This document shows, in pieces, positions 31,591 to 40,227 of a DNA stretch of 60,407 nt. The position numbers and the translations under genes were made by a program. The notes under the pieces are model-generated. The model did not search any database. It worked only from the letters and a program-made list of their open reading frames with translations, and was not told the DNA's origin. The stretch is from Pelagibacteraceae bacterium AG-426-P20 (GTDB lineage: Bacteria > Pseudomonadota > Alphaproteobacteria > Pelagibacterales > Pelagibacteraceae). The stretch spans positions 1-60,407 of the forward strand of contig QCNX01000003.1 in assembly GCA_003210015.1 (NCBI GenBank), in the 5' to 3' direction. Each line of letters begins with the position of its first letter. Positions within the stretch are counted from its first letter, which is position 1.

Positions 31591-32702
31591 ATTATTTAAT
31601 TACTTTTCTTACTATAAATGGTGGAAAAATTTAGATAAATTTATTCTTAGTTTAATTATTACATTATTTTTGATTGGGTTATTTTTTTCTTTAGTATCAA
31701 CTTCTTTAATCGCATCTGATAAACTAGATACTAATAATTATTTTTTTTTTCTTTAAACACTTAATTTTTGTTACAATTGGATTAGTGTTAATTTTTGTCT
31801 TCTCTTATATGGATCAAAAAATTCTTTATAAATCCTCAATTTATATATTCTGTTTATCTTTTTTATTATTGCTTTTAGTTCCAATAATTGGAACAGAGGT
31901 TAAAGGATCAAAAAGATGGTTAGATTTATTTTTTATTCCAAGATTACAGCCAATAGAGTTAGTCAAACCTTTTTTTATTATTATATTAAGCTTAATTATC
32001 TCCTACGAAAAATTATCTAATTATACTCTCAAATTCATTTTTTCTCTTTTATTAACATTATTAATTGTAACTCTTTTAATTATTCAGCCAGACTTAGGAC
32101 AAACATTATTGATAGGTTTTAGTTGGGCAATTCTAATTTTAATTTCAGGTATTAATCTACCATTTTTAGTTTTTATTTTGAGCACCGGTATCGTTTCAAT
32201 ATTATATGCTGCATTTCATATTCCTAAATTTGAATATATTAAAAATAGATTAATTTCTTTTTTTGACTCAGAAAGTGGAACACATAACTTTCAATCAGAT
32301 AAAGCAATAGAGTCAATTACTAGTGGTGGTTTTTTTGGAAAAGGAATTGGAGAAGGTACACTTAAAAACAGAGTTCCTGAGGCACATACAGATTATATAA
32401 TTTCAGTCATATCTGAAGAATTTGGTGTTATTGCAATTATATTAATCTTAGTTTTGTTTTTGGTTTTTATTTTTTCAATTTTAAAGAAAGTTAACAAAGA
32501 GACTGACAATAAGATAAAGTTAATCTTAGTGGGTTCAGCAAGTTTGATATTATTACAGGCAATGATACATATTGGTGTTAATATTCGATTATTTCCAACA
32601 ACAGGCATGACACTTCCATATTTAAGTTATGGTGGATCATCCATACTTAGTATTTCAATATTATCAGGAATAATCTTAAACTTAACAAAAAGAAGAGTTT
32701 AG
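31580..32702 (+). CDS. ftsW: Lipid II polymerase FtsW, frameshifted at a T10 tract
   Basis: FtsW is the SEDS glycosyltransferase that polymerises septal glycan with FtsI. The sequence shows two frames. A 58-residue 5' frame (31580-31756, MLNKLFNYFSYYKWW then one membrane helix) is too short for the ORF track. The second frame resumes inside T10 (31741-31750). Dropping one T gives a continuous 373-residue protein reading NYFFFFKHLIFVTIGLVLIF across the joint. The rest is typical: GSKRWLDLFFIPRLQPIELVKP, QPDLGQTLLI, PEAHTDYIISVISEEFG, TGMTLPYLSYGGSS. The ORF-track ATG at 31785 is not the true start. Sequencing error, a real mutation and slippage rescue are all possible. Confidence 0.88.
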
Positions 32703-32709
32703 TAATAAA

Positions 32710-33774
32710 GTGAAAAAAATATTAATTTCAACTGGAGGAACAGGAGGCCATGTAATACCGGCAGAGATTATTGGTGAACATCTATGTGATAGCTACGAGA
32801 TATATTATTCATCAGACAAAAGAGGGCTTAAATATTTATCATTTAATAAAAAAAAAATTGTCGTAATTAATACACCAAAATTAAATTTTAATTTTTTTCT
32901 TCCATTTAAATTAATAAAATTATTTTATCTTATACTTGAGTCATTAGTCTTTTTAAAAAAAGAAAAAATTAACAAATTGATCTCCATCGGTGGATATATG
33001 TCAATACCTGTAATTATTGCTGCAAGAATTTTATGCTTAAAAGTTTATTTATTAGAACCAAACTTAACATTAGGTAGAAGTAATAAATTTTTTCTAAATT
33101 TTTCTCAAAAAATCATTTGCTATTCAGATAAATTAATTAATTTTCCAAAAAAATTTATCGACAAGATTGAACTTATAAACCCATTAGTTTTCAAAACTTT
33201 TTACGAAATTAAAAAAGATATAAATCAAAATAAAAAATTTTGTTTTTTAATTTCAGGAGGCAGTCAAGGAGCAAATATTTTTGATGAAATTATCAAAGAA
33301 GTCATGGTTAATTTAGCTAAAAAATATCCTCTAAAAGTAATTCAACAAACAAGCACACAAAACATAGAAAATTTGACTAATTTTTACAGTCTAAATAACA
33401 TTGAAAATGAGATTTTTGATTTTGAAAAAAATTTTGTTAATTTAATTAATAAATCTGATTTATGCATCACTAGAGCAGGAGCTACATCGTTGGCTGAAAT
33501 TTCGATTATGAATAAACCTTTTATAGCAATACCGCTGCCAACTTCTAAAGACAATCATCAAATGGAAAATGCTAAATATTATGAAAATTTAGGATGTTGC
33601 TGGATATTAGATCAAAAAACATTAAACAAAGAAAAATTATTAAATTTTTTATTCAAAATTTTAGACAATAAATCAGATATTGTTAGTAAAGAATCAAATT
33701 TAAAAAAATTAAATTATAAAAATTCATGGAATGATGTTAATCAGAAACTTAAAAAGATAATTAATGAAAATTGA
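32710..33774 (+). CDS. murG: UDP-GlcNAc:undecaprenyl-PP-MurNAc-pentapeptide GlcNAc transferase (MurG)
   Basis: MurG adds GlcNAc to lipid I, making lipid II on the inner face of the membrane. The 354-residue GT-B protein has the N-terminal glycine loop STGGTGGHVIPA (7-18), SIGGYMSIP, and EPNLTLGRSN. The second domain starts FLISGGSQGANIFDE, and the donor-sugar site is ITRAGATSLAEIS with PLPTSKDNHQMENA. The start is GTG at 32710, seven bases after the ftsW stop; no in-frame ATG fits better because the glycine loop begins immediately. Confidence 0.96.
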   Translation: MKKILISTGGTGGHVIPAEIIGEHLCDSYEIYYSSDKRGLKYLSFNKKKIVVINTPKLNFNFFLPFKLIKLFYLILESLVFLKKEKINKLISIGGYMSIPVIIAARILCLKVYLLEPNLTLGRSNKFFLNFSQKIICYSDKLINFPKKFIDKIELINPLVFKTFYEIKKDINQNKKFCFLISGGSQGANIFDEIIKEVMVNLAKKYPLKVIQQTSTQNIENLTNFYSLNNIENEIFDFEKNFVNLINKSDLCITRAGATSLAEISIMNKPFIAIPLPTSKDNHQMENAKYYENLGCCWILDQKTLNKEKLLNFLFKILDNKSDIVSKESNLKKLNYKNSWNDVNQKLKKIINEN

Positions 33775-35161
33775 ATTAGCAAAAAAGGAAATTATTCATT
33801 TTATAGGAATTGGAGGAATAGGAATGAGCGGCCTATCTCTAATTATGCAAGGTAAAGGATTCAACGTGCAAGGTAGTGATATCTCTAATAATAAAAATAT
33901 AGAGAGATTAAAAAAAGAAAAAATTAAGATATTCTTAGGTCATTCAAAAAAAAATTTAAAAGAAGCAACAATCGCAGTAATTTCATCTGCAATTAAAAGC
34001 AATAATCCAGAATTAATCGAAGCAAAAAGAAAAAAAATTCCAATAATAAAAAGGGGAAAAATGTTAGCAAATATCGTTTCTCTAATGAAAAATATAGTTG
34101 TTGTAGGATCTCATGGAAAAACAACAACAACTTCTTTAATAGCTTCAATTTTTCAAGAAACCAAATTAGATCCAACTATAATTAATGGTGGAGTAATAAA
34201 TTCAATTAAAAATACCGCAAAGTTAGGAAAAAGTGATTGGTCTATTCTCGAAGCTGATGAGTCCGATGGTAGCTTTGTACATATTGCTCCGACATATTCT
34301 ATAATAACCAATATTGATCGTGAGCATATGGATTTTTATAAATCTATGAATGATCTAAAAAAGTATTTTATAGAGTTCGTAAATAAAGTTCCATCATTTG
34401 GAAAATCCTTCATTTGTATAGATAATAAAATGAATAATGAATTAATTAAAGAAATTAGAAATAAAAATTTTTATACCTATGGTGAGAAAAAAAATTCAAA
34501 TTTTAGAATAAAAAATATTAAACAAAATAAAAAATATTCAGAGTTTAATGTTGATGTAAGTTTACCTAATAAAAAAATTTTAAATATTAAAAAAATAAGA
34601 ATTCCATTACTTGGTATTCATAATATAAGAAATTCTGTTGGAGCTTTAGGTGTTGCATTATCTATGGGTATTCCAGTTCAAAAAATTAAAAAAGGATTAA
34701 TGAATTTTAAAGGAGTTCAAAGGAGATTTAATAAGATATTTACTTATAATAATATTGATTTTTATGATGATTATGCCCACCATCCAACAGAGATAAAAGT
34801 TGTATTACAAGGTGTAAAAAAAGTTTTTGGAAAACACGATAAAGTATGTATTTTTCAACCTCATAGAATTTCTCGATTAAAAGATTTAAAAAAAGAATTT
34901 ACTTACTCTTTTAAGGATGCAGATACTGTAATTTTATGTCCAATTTATACTGCTGGGGAAAAAATTAATTTAGGGTTTAGTTATGATAATTTTGCAAAGG
35001 AAATTATAAAAAATTCAAAAGTTAAATTGTTTATGGTTAAGAACAACTTTCAATTGGCAAAATTTTTAAAACAAAATATGTATGGCAAAAAAATTGTTGT
35101 AGGAATGGGAGCTGGATCAATTTCCAATTGGATAAAAGAATTACCTGATTTAATGAAATGA
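33764..35161 (+). CDS. murC: UDP-MurNAc-L-alanine ligase (MurC)
   Basis: MurC adds the first L-alanine to UDP-MurNAc. The 465-residue protein opens with IHFIGIGGIGMSGLSLIM (about 11-28), the diagnostic MurC uridine loop. VVGSHGKTTTTSLIA near 112 is the ATP P-loop. EADESDGSF and NIDREHMDFY contribute magnesium and substrate contacts, and DDYAHHPTEI is the C-terminal signature. It overlaps murG by 11 bases and murB by 4 bases. Expression is presumably tied to the whole cluster. Confidence 0.97.
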   Translation: MKIELAKKEIIHFIGIGGIGMSGLSLIMQGKGFNVQGSDISNNKNIERLKKEKIKIFLGHSKKNLKEATIAVISSAIKSNNPELIEAKRKKIPIIKRGKMLANIVSLMKNIVVVGSHGKTTTTSLIASIFQETKLDPTIINGGVINSIKNTAKLGKSDWSILEADESDGSFVHIAPTYSIITNIDREHMDFYKSMNDLKKYFIEFVNKVPSFGKSFICIDNKMNNELIKEIRNKNFYTYGEKKNSNFRIKNIKQNKKYSEFNVDVSLPNKKILNIKKIRIPLLGIHNIRNSVGALGVALSMGIPVQKIKKGLMNFKGVQRRFNKIFTYNNIDFYDDYAHHPTEIKVVLQGVKKVFGKHDKVCIFQPHRISRLKDLKKEFTYSFKDADTVILCPIYTAGEKINLGFSYDNFAKEIIKNSKVKLFMVKNNFQLAKFLKQNMYGKKIVVGMGAGSISNWIKELPDLMK

Positions 35162-36069
35162 ATATTAATCAATTAAAAGTTTTACTAAAAAAGTTTGATT
35201 CAAAAGTTACATATAATGAAGATTTAAAAAAAAAAAACTGGTTTAATATTGGTGGAAAAGCAAAAGTTTTTTTTAAAGCTAATGAGTTAAAAGATTTAGT
35301 AAAGTTTTTAAAAATTTTAGATAATAAAGAAAAAATTTCTATAATTGGCGCAGGCTCTAATGTTTTAATAACTGATGATACTTACGATGGTGTCATAATT
35401 AAACTTGGAAAAAATTTTAATAGATTATCATTACTTAATAATAATATAATTATTTCAGGCACTGCAGTTCTAGATAAAAAGTTGGCTGACTACGCAGCAG
35501 ACAATAGTTTAAGTGGTTTTGAATTTTTATCATGTATTCCTGGGACCATTGGTGGTGGTATTAAGATGAATGCTGGATGTTTTGGTCAAGAAATTAAAGA
35601 TATTTTAGTGTCTTTACAAGCAGTTGATAAAAATGGAAATTTATTAACTATACCTGCTGAAAAAATTAATTTTGATTATAGAAAAAATGATCTTCCAGGT
35701 AATTTGATATTTTTAAGTGCTTCTTTTAAAGGTAAAAAAAAAAATTCTGATCAGGTAAAAGAAAAAATGTTACAATTAAAAATTAGAAAAAACAACAATC
35801 AACCTACAAAAATAAAAACAAGTGGTAGTACATTTAAAAACCCAATAACACAAACTGATAAAAAAGTATGGGAATTAATTAAAGACTCTGTTCCATTAAA
35901 CACAAGTTTTGGAGATGCTTATATTTCCGAAAAACATTCAAATTTTTTTGTAAATAAAGGTGATGCTAAGTTTAAAGATATGAAAAAATTAATTGATTTT
36001 GTTACAAAGAAAGTGTTCGAAAAAACAGGTATAAGTTTAGAAAAAGAAATAAAGGTAATAGAAAATTGA
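35158..36069 (+). CDS. murB: UDP-N-acetylenolpyruvoylglucosamine reductase (MurB)
   Basis: MurB is the FAD enzyme that reduces enolpyruvyl-UDP-GlcNAc to UDP-MurNAc. The 303-residue protein has NWFNIGGKAKVFFKA near residue 25, the FAD-pyrophosphate loop IIGAGSNVLITD, and IPGTIGGGIKMNAGCFGQEI. The late SGSTFKNP supplies the catalytic Ser, and the YISEKHSNFFVNKG region follows. It appears to be the shorter MurB type. MurA, the preceding step, is not in this window. It overlaps murC and ddl by 4 bases each. Confidence 0.95.
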   Translation: MNINQLKVLLKKFDSKVTYNEDLKKKNWFNIGGKAKVFFKANELKDLVKFLKILDNKEKISIIGAGSNVLITDDTYDGVIIKLGKNFNRLSLLNNNIIISGTAVLDKKLADYAADNSLSGFEFLSCIPGTIGGGIKMNAGCFGQEIKDILVSLQAVDKNGNLLTIPAEKINFDYRKNDLPGNLIFLSASFKGKKKNSDQVKEKMLQLKIRKNNNQPTKIKTSGSTFKNPITQTDKKVWELIKDSVPLNTSFGDAYISEKHSNFFVNKGDAKFKDMKKLIDFVTKKVFEKTGISLEKEIKVIEN

Positions 36070-36980
36070 AAAAAAAAATTTTAATAATTTCCGGTGGAAT
36101 ATCTAAGGAGCGAAAGATAAGTCTTGAAACAGGAAATCAAGTCTCAAAAGAATTAAAAAAAAATGGATATAAAGTTAAAATTTGTGAACCAAATTATAAT
36201 TTAACTAATATCATTAAAGATTTTAAACCAAATTGTGTTTTTAATGCCTTACACGGTCAATTTGGTGAGGATGGATATATTCAATCTATTTTAGAGAACA
36301 TTGGAGTACCTTACACTCATTCTGGAATAATTGCTTCAGCTCAAGCAATGGATAAAGAAATATCAAAAAAAATATTTATTAAAAATAAAATTTTAACACC
36401 AAAATATATTAAATATTGCTTTGATAAATCTAAATTTGAATTAAATAAACTTATTAAAAAAAAACTTGGATTTCCTGTGGTTATAAAACCAATTAATGAG
36501 GGATCCAGTGTAAATGTATTTATTTGTAATTCATCCAATATAAATAATAAATTAAAAATATTAAGAATTTATAAAAAGATTTTGATTGAACAGTTCATCC
36601 CAGGGCGAGAAATTCAGGCTGCAATTTTAGGTAAAAATAAGTTAGGTGCGATTGAGTTGAAGCCAAAACGTAAATTTTACGATTATAAGGCAAAATACAA
36701 TTCCAAAGCAAAAACAGAACACATTATTCCAGTTAATTTAACAAAAAAAAAATATAATGAATTAATGAGTATTTCATTAAAAGCTCATAATTTATTAGGT
36801 TGTAGAGGTGTAACAAGATCAGATTTTAAATATTATAACAATAAATTTTATCTTTTAGAAATTAATACACAACCAGGAATGACTAAACTTTCTTTAGTTC
36901 CAGAAATATCAGCTTATAAAGGTATAAATTTTATAAATTTAATTAAATTAATTTTAAAAGATGCTTCAACAAATAAATAG
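36066..36980 (+). CDS. ddl: D-alanine-D-alanine ligase (Ddl)
   Basis: This ATP-grasp enzyme makes the D-Ala-D-Ala dipeptide used by the MurF half of the fusion. The 304 residues show ISGGISKERKISLETG at the N-terminus, ALHGQFGEDGYIQSILE near 60, the central KPINEGSSVNVF, LIEQFIPGREIQ, and the C-terminal metal and ADP site LLEINTQPGMTKLS. The start is TTG at 36066, inside the murB stop region; the first in-frame ATG would delete the N-domain. The end overlaps ftsQ by 20 bases. Confidence 0.95.
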   Translation: MKKKILIISGGISKERKISLETGNQVSKELKKNGYKVKICEPNYNLTNIIKDFKPNCVFNALHGQFGEDGYIQSILENIGVPYTHSGIIASAQAMDKEISKKIFIKNKILTPKYIKYCFDKSKFELNKLIKKKLGFPVVIKPINEGSSVNVFICNSSNINNKLKILRIYKKILIEQFIPGREIQAAILGKNKLGAIELKPKRKFYDYKAKYNSKAKTEHIIPVNLTKKKYNELMSISLKAHNLLGCRGVTRSDFKYYNNKFYLLEINTQPGMTKLSLVPEISAYKGINFINLIKLILKDASTNK

Positions 36981-37632
36981 GAAAATTATTATTTATTTAT
37001 TTATTTTTTTACTACTAGGGACATATTCTAATAAAGAATTTTTAGATGATAAATTTTCAAACATAATCAATTTTAAAATTGATGGCTTAAATAAGTCAGA
37101 AACAGAAAAAATAAATAGACAATTAGGTATTCTTCAAAATGAAAATTTATTCTTTTTAGAAAAAAATAAAATTTTACAAATTATAGACTCTCAAAAAATA
37201 GTTGAGAAGTTCTTTATTTTCAAAAATTATCCTTCTACTTTAAATATCAAAATAAAAAAAACTGAATTTTTAGCTGCTACAAAAAAAAATAATCTTAGTT
37301 TTTATTTAGCTTCCAATGGAAACTTAATTCAAACAAAAGATGAAATAATTGATTTACCATTTATATCAGGAAATATTGATATAAATGAATTTTTAAAATT
37401 AAAGGAAATAATTGATGAGTCAAGTTTTGATTATAAAAACATTAAACATCTTTATTATTTTAAATCTAAAAGATGGGATATTAAGACTAAAGATAACTTA
37501 ATTATTAAATTGCCAGTCAAAAATTTAAAAGTATCTTTTGAAATATTATCAAGATTATCAGAAAGTAGTGAATTTAAGAATATGAAGATTATTGATTTAA
37601 GACAAAATAATTTGGTTATTTTAAATGGATGA
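36961..37632 (+). CDS. ftsQ: Cell division protein FtsQ
   Basis: FtsQ is the bitopic scaffold of the FtsQLB complex. The 223 residues comprise a short N-terminus and a transmembrane helix (residues 8-22). A POTRA domain opens IINFKIDGLNKSETEKI with KNYPSTLNIKIKKTEFLA, and a beta domain holds FYLASNGNLIQ and LPFISG. LPVKNLKVSFEILSRL and IIDLRQNNLVI sit in the C-terminal part, as in other alphaproteobacterial FtsQ. It lies in the canonical ddl-ftsQ-ftsA order and overlaps the following gene by 8 bases. Confidence 0.85.
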   Translation: MLQQINRKIIIYLFIFLLLGTYSNKEFLDDKFSNIINFKIDGLNKSETEKINRQLGILQNENLFFLEKNKILQIIDSQKIVEKFFIFKNYPSTLNIKIKKTEFLAATKKNNLSFYLASNGNLIQTKDEIIDLPFISGNIDINEFLKLKEIIDESSFDYKNIKHLYYFKSKRWDIKTKDNLIIKLPVKNLKVSFEILSRLSESSEFKNMKIIDLRQNNLVILNG

Positions 37633-38326
37633 CTCTAAAAAAAACAAATTTTTTTTATTAGTTGGATTTCATGAAATTAAATTTACAGCATTAAATGAAA
37701 ATAACGAAATTTTATTAGATAAAGAGTTTATATCAAACGACACTTCTTACGAACAAAATTTAAAAACATTACAAAATTTTTTAGATAAATATTTTTTTGG
37801 ATTAGAAAAAAAATTAAATGATTATATAAATGAAGTTTATTTAATACTAAATTATAAAGACTTTCTTACAGTAGATGTATCTACCATTCATGGTTTAAAT
37901 AATTTCAATGATCAATCTGATAATATTTCAAACTTTCTTATTAATATAAAAAATGATGTATTTAAAGATATTGATGGTTTTGATCTAGCACATATGATAA
38001 TTAACAAATTTATAATAAATGGAAAAGAGCATTTATCAATTCAAAATTATAAAGGATACGAAAATATTTTTTTTGAAATAAAATTTATATGTTTTAAAAG
38101 CAATATTTTGACTGATTTAAAAAAAATTTTTTCAAAATATGGAATTTTGATTAAAAATTTTTCTTGTTATGAATATATTAATAATTTTAAGAAATCTGAA
38201 GAGGATAATATCTTTGATCTTGCAGATAAATTGAGAAACGGACTTAATAAGAAAGAAATTTTATTTATCAATAGACCCCTGAAAAATAATGGTTTTTTTG
38301 AAAAGTTTTTTAATTTTTTCAATTAA
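37625..38326 (+). CDS. Reduced FtsA-like protein without ATPase lobes
   Basis: This gene holds the ftsA slot but encodes only 233 residues, against about 420 in usual FtsA. The first 75 residues resemble the start of FtsA subdomain 1A (LLVGFHEIKFTALNENNEIL, then INEVYLILNYKD), but the phosphate loop is gone. Residues from about 80 to 180 follow the pattern of subdomain 1C (AHMIINKFIINGKEHLSIQN, then LTDLKKIFSKYGILIKNF). Then, instead of the DIGGGTTD loop and lobes 2A and 2B, it goes straight to an amphipathic tail (KNNGFFEKFFNFFN) like the FtsA membrane-targeting helix. No second half lies downstream in any frame. FtsA-derived identity is inferred from position, order and tail. Confidence 0.62.
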   Translation: MDDSKKNKFFLLVGFHEIKFTALNENNEILLDKEFISNDTSYEQNLKTLQNFLDKYFFGLEKKLNDYINEVYLILNYKDFLTVDVSTIHGLNNFNDQSDNISNFLINIKNDVFKDIDGFDLAHMIINKFIINGKEHLSIQNYKGYENIFFEIKFICFKSNILTDLKKIFSKYGILIKNFSCYEYINNFKKSEEDNIFDLADKLRNGLNKKEILFINRPLKNNGFFEKFFNFFN

Positions 38327-38396
38327 ATAAGCGTATTTTCTTGTAATATTTGTTGTTTTTATTTTTAAACTATTTCCTCATATCTTAAGCTTATAA

Positions 38397-39320
38397 ATGT
38401 CTATATTTAAACAAAAAACTGTTAAAAAATCTATCTCATTAGACGGGATAGGTCTGCACTCAGGAAAAAATGTTAAAATTAAAATTTTACCGGCAGAACC
38501 TAATTCGGGGATAATCTTTAAAAGAGTGGATTTAGAAGAAGGAAAAAATTTAATTTATCCAGACATTTTTAATGTGAGCAGTGCAGTTCTATGCACAACA
38601 ATTTCTAATGAATTTGGTGCAAAAGTTTCAACTATTGAACATTTAATGGGGTCTATGTTTGGTTTAGGGATTGATAATGCATTAGTTGAAATCGATAATG
38701 AAGAAGTTCCTATACTTGACGGCTCAGGAAAAATATTTGTCGAAAAGATTTTAAATGCAGGGATTACGATTAGTAATAATCCGATTAAAGTCATCAAGAT
38801 AAATCAAAAAATTGATTTAAAAGAAAATGAAAAATTTATTTCAATTGAACCAAGCGAAATAAACTTAGAGATTGACTTTGAAATAAAATATCAAAACTCA
38901 CTAATTGGCACACAAAGAAATAAGATCAAGGTTTATGAAGACGACTTGAATGATATATATAATTCTAGAACGTTTTGCCTATATGAAGATGTTTCTAAAC
39001 TTAGAGATATGGATCTTGCAAAAGGTGGTTCTTTAGATAATGCAATTGTAGTAAAAAATAATGAGATTTTAAATGATGAAAAAATAAGGAATGATTTAGA
39101 ATTCGTTAACCACAAAATCCTAGACTGTATTGGAGATCTTTATTTATCAGGTTATAAAATTATTGGAAAAGTTATATGTTCACAAGGTGGACATAAACTT
39201 ACCAATGACCTGTTGAGAAAGGTATTTTCTAATAAATCAAATTACTCACTATTAGAAATTAACGAAAAAACTTTATCCCCTACGTTAATAAACAAGCAAA
39301 ACCTAAGGTCAATTGCTTAA
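38397..39320 (+). CDS. lpxC: UDP-3-O-acyl-N-acetylglucosamine deacetylase (LpxC)
   Basis: LpxC catalyses the committed step of lipid A synthesis. The 307-residue protein opens with KKSISLDGIGLHSGKNVKI. STIEHLMGSMFGLGIDN supplies Glu and a zinc His near residue 80. ILDGSG follows, and the second zinc pair is in NHKILDCIGDLYLSG near 240. A final SQGGHKL His is the catalytic acid. Its presence shows the organism makes lipid A. A 70-base gap separates it from the ftsA-like gene, the largest gap inside the supercluster, so an internal promoter is possible. Confidence 0.97.
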   Translation: MSIFKQKTVKKSISLDGIGLHSGKNVKIKILPAEPNSGIIFKRVDLEEGKNLIYPDIFNVSSAVLCTTISNEFGAKVSTIEHLMGSMFGLGIDNALVEIDNEEVPILDGSGKIFVEKILNAGITISNNPIKVIKINQKIDLKENEKFISIEPSEINLEIDFEIKYQNSLIGTQRNKIKVYEDDLNDIYNSRTFCLYEDVSKLRDMDLAKGGSLDNAIVVKNNEILNDEKIRNDLEFVNHKILDCIGDLYLSGYKIIGKVICSQGGHKLTNDLLRKVFSNKSNYSLLEINEKTLSPTLINKQNLRSIA

Positions 39321-39363
39321 ATAATTTTTTTCTAGTATTAAATTAATCTGTTAGAACAATAGA

Positions 39364-40227
39364 ATGAATAGATTAAAAAAAATTTTTATATTTTTTTTTC
39401 TAGTAGTAAATTTATGGTCTTGTGCTAAGGATCAAAAAAAAGTTTCAGACCTTGAAAATACTGACTTAGAAAGCCAAATGATTCAACTTTATAATGAAGG
39501 ATATAAAGAGTATCTTGAAGGCGACACCCTTTATGCTGCTCAGAAATTTAATGAAGCTGAATTGATTTTTCCTCAATCCGATTGGGCACCCAAAGCTGCA
39601 TTGATGAGTGCCTATGTATATTATGCTGATGATTATTACTCAGATGCTATTTATGAATTAGAAAGATTTTTAAAAGTTTACAAGGTGCACAAAGATATAG
39701 ATTATGCTCATTTCTTATTAGCAATGTGTTATTATGAAAATATAATTGATGAAAAAAGAGATTTGAGGCCACTGCTTAAGTCAAGAAAAGAATTTGAATT
39801 TATAATTAAGAATTACCCTTCAACAGACTTTGCAGCTGATGCACAGTTTAAAATAGATTTAATTAATGACAGGTTAGCAGGTAAAGAAATGTATATTGCT
39901 AGACATTATTTAAAAAGTAAAAAATGGATTCCCGCAATAAATAGATTTAAGAATGTTGTAGAAAATTATGAAACAACTGTTTATGTTCAAGAAGCACTGC
40001 ATAGATTAGTTGAAACTTATTATATTATCGGATTAGACTTTGAAGCAAATAAATATGCTAGCTTATTAGGTTATAATTATCAATCTAGCGAGTGGTATAA
40101 AGCCACTTATAAAGTCTTTAACAAAGATTATGAATATGATGAAAAGAAAATAAGAAATTTGAAAAAACAAGATAAAAAATCAATATTTAAAAAATTTTCT
40201 TCTAAATTTAGAAAACTATTTGAATAG
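39364..40227 (+). CDS. bamD: Outer-membrane assembly lipoprotein BamD
   Basis: BamD is the essential lipoprotein partner of BamA in inserting outer-membrane beta-barrels. A lipoprotein signal is clear: a hydrophobic stretch ending LWSC, with Cys at residue 20. The mature protein is a TPR superhelix (about 45-270), seen as repeated patterns such as QLYNEGYKEYLEGDTLYAAQKFNEAE, YYSDAIYELERFLKVY and WIPAINRFKNVVENYETT. Length 287 is normal. The lpxC-bamD-ligA order is familiar from Alphaproteobacteria. Its stop abuts the ligA ATG. Confidence 0.93.
   Translation: MNRLKKIFIFFFLVVNLWSCAKDQKKVSDLENTDLESQMIQLYNEGYKEYLEGDTLYAAQKFNEAELIFPQSDWAPKAALMSAYVYYADDYYSDAIYELERFLKVYKVHKDIDYAHFLLAMCYYENIIDEKRDLRPLLKSRKEFEFIIKNYPSTDFAADAQFKIDLINDRLAGKEMYIARHYLKSKKWIPAINRFKNVVENYETTVYVQEALHRLVETYYIIGLDFEANKYASLLGYNYQSSEWYKATYKVFNKDYEYDEKKIRNLKKQDKKSIFKKFSSKFRKLFE

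Noticed and set aside
31785-32702. ORF-track start of FtsW at 31785 as a complete 305-residue protein
   Set aside because: It lacks the N-terminal part of FtsW; the missing 5' frame with a membrane helix is present at 31580-31756, and the frames join in T10.
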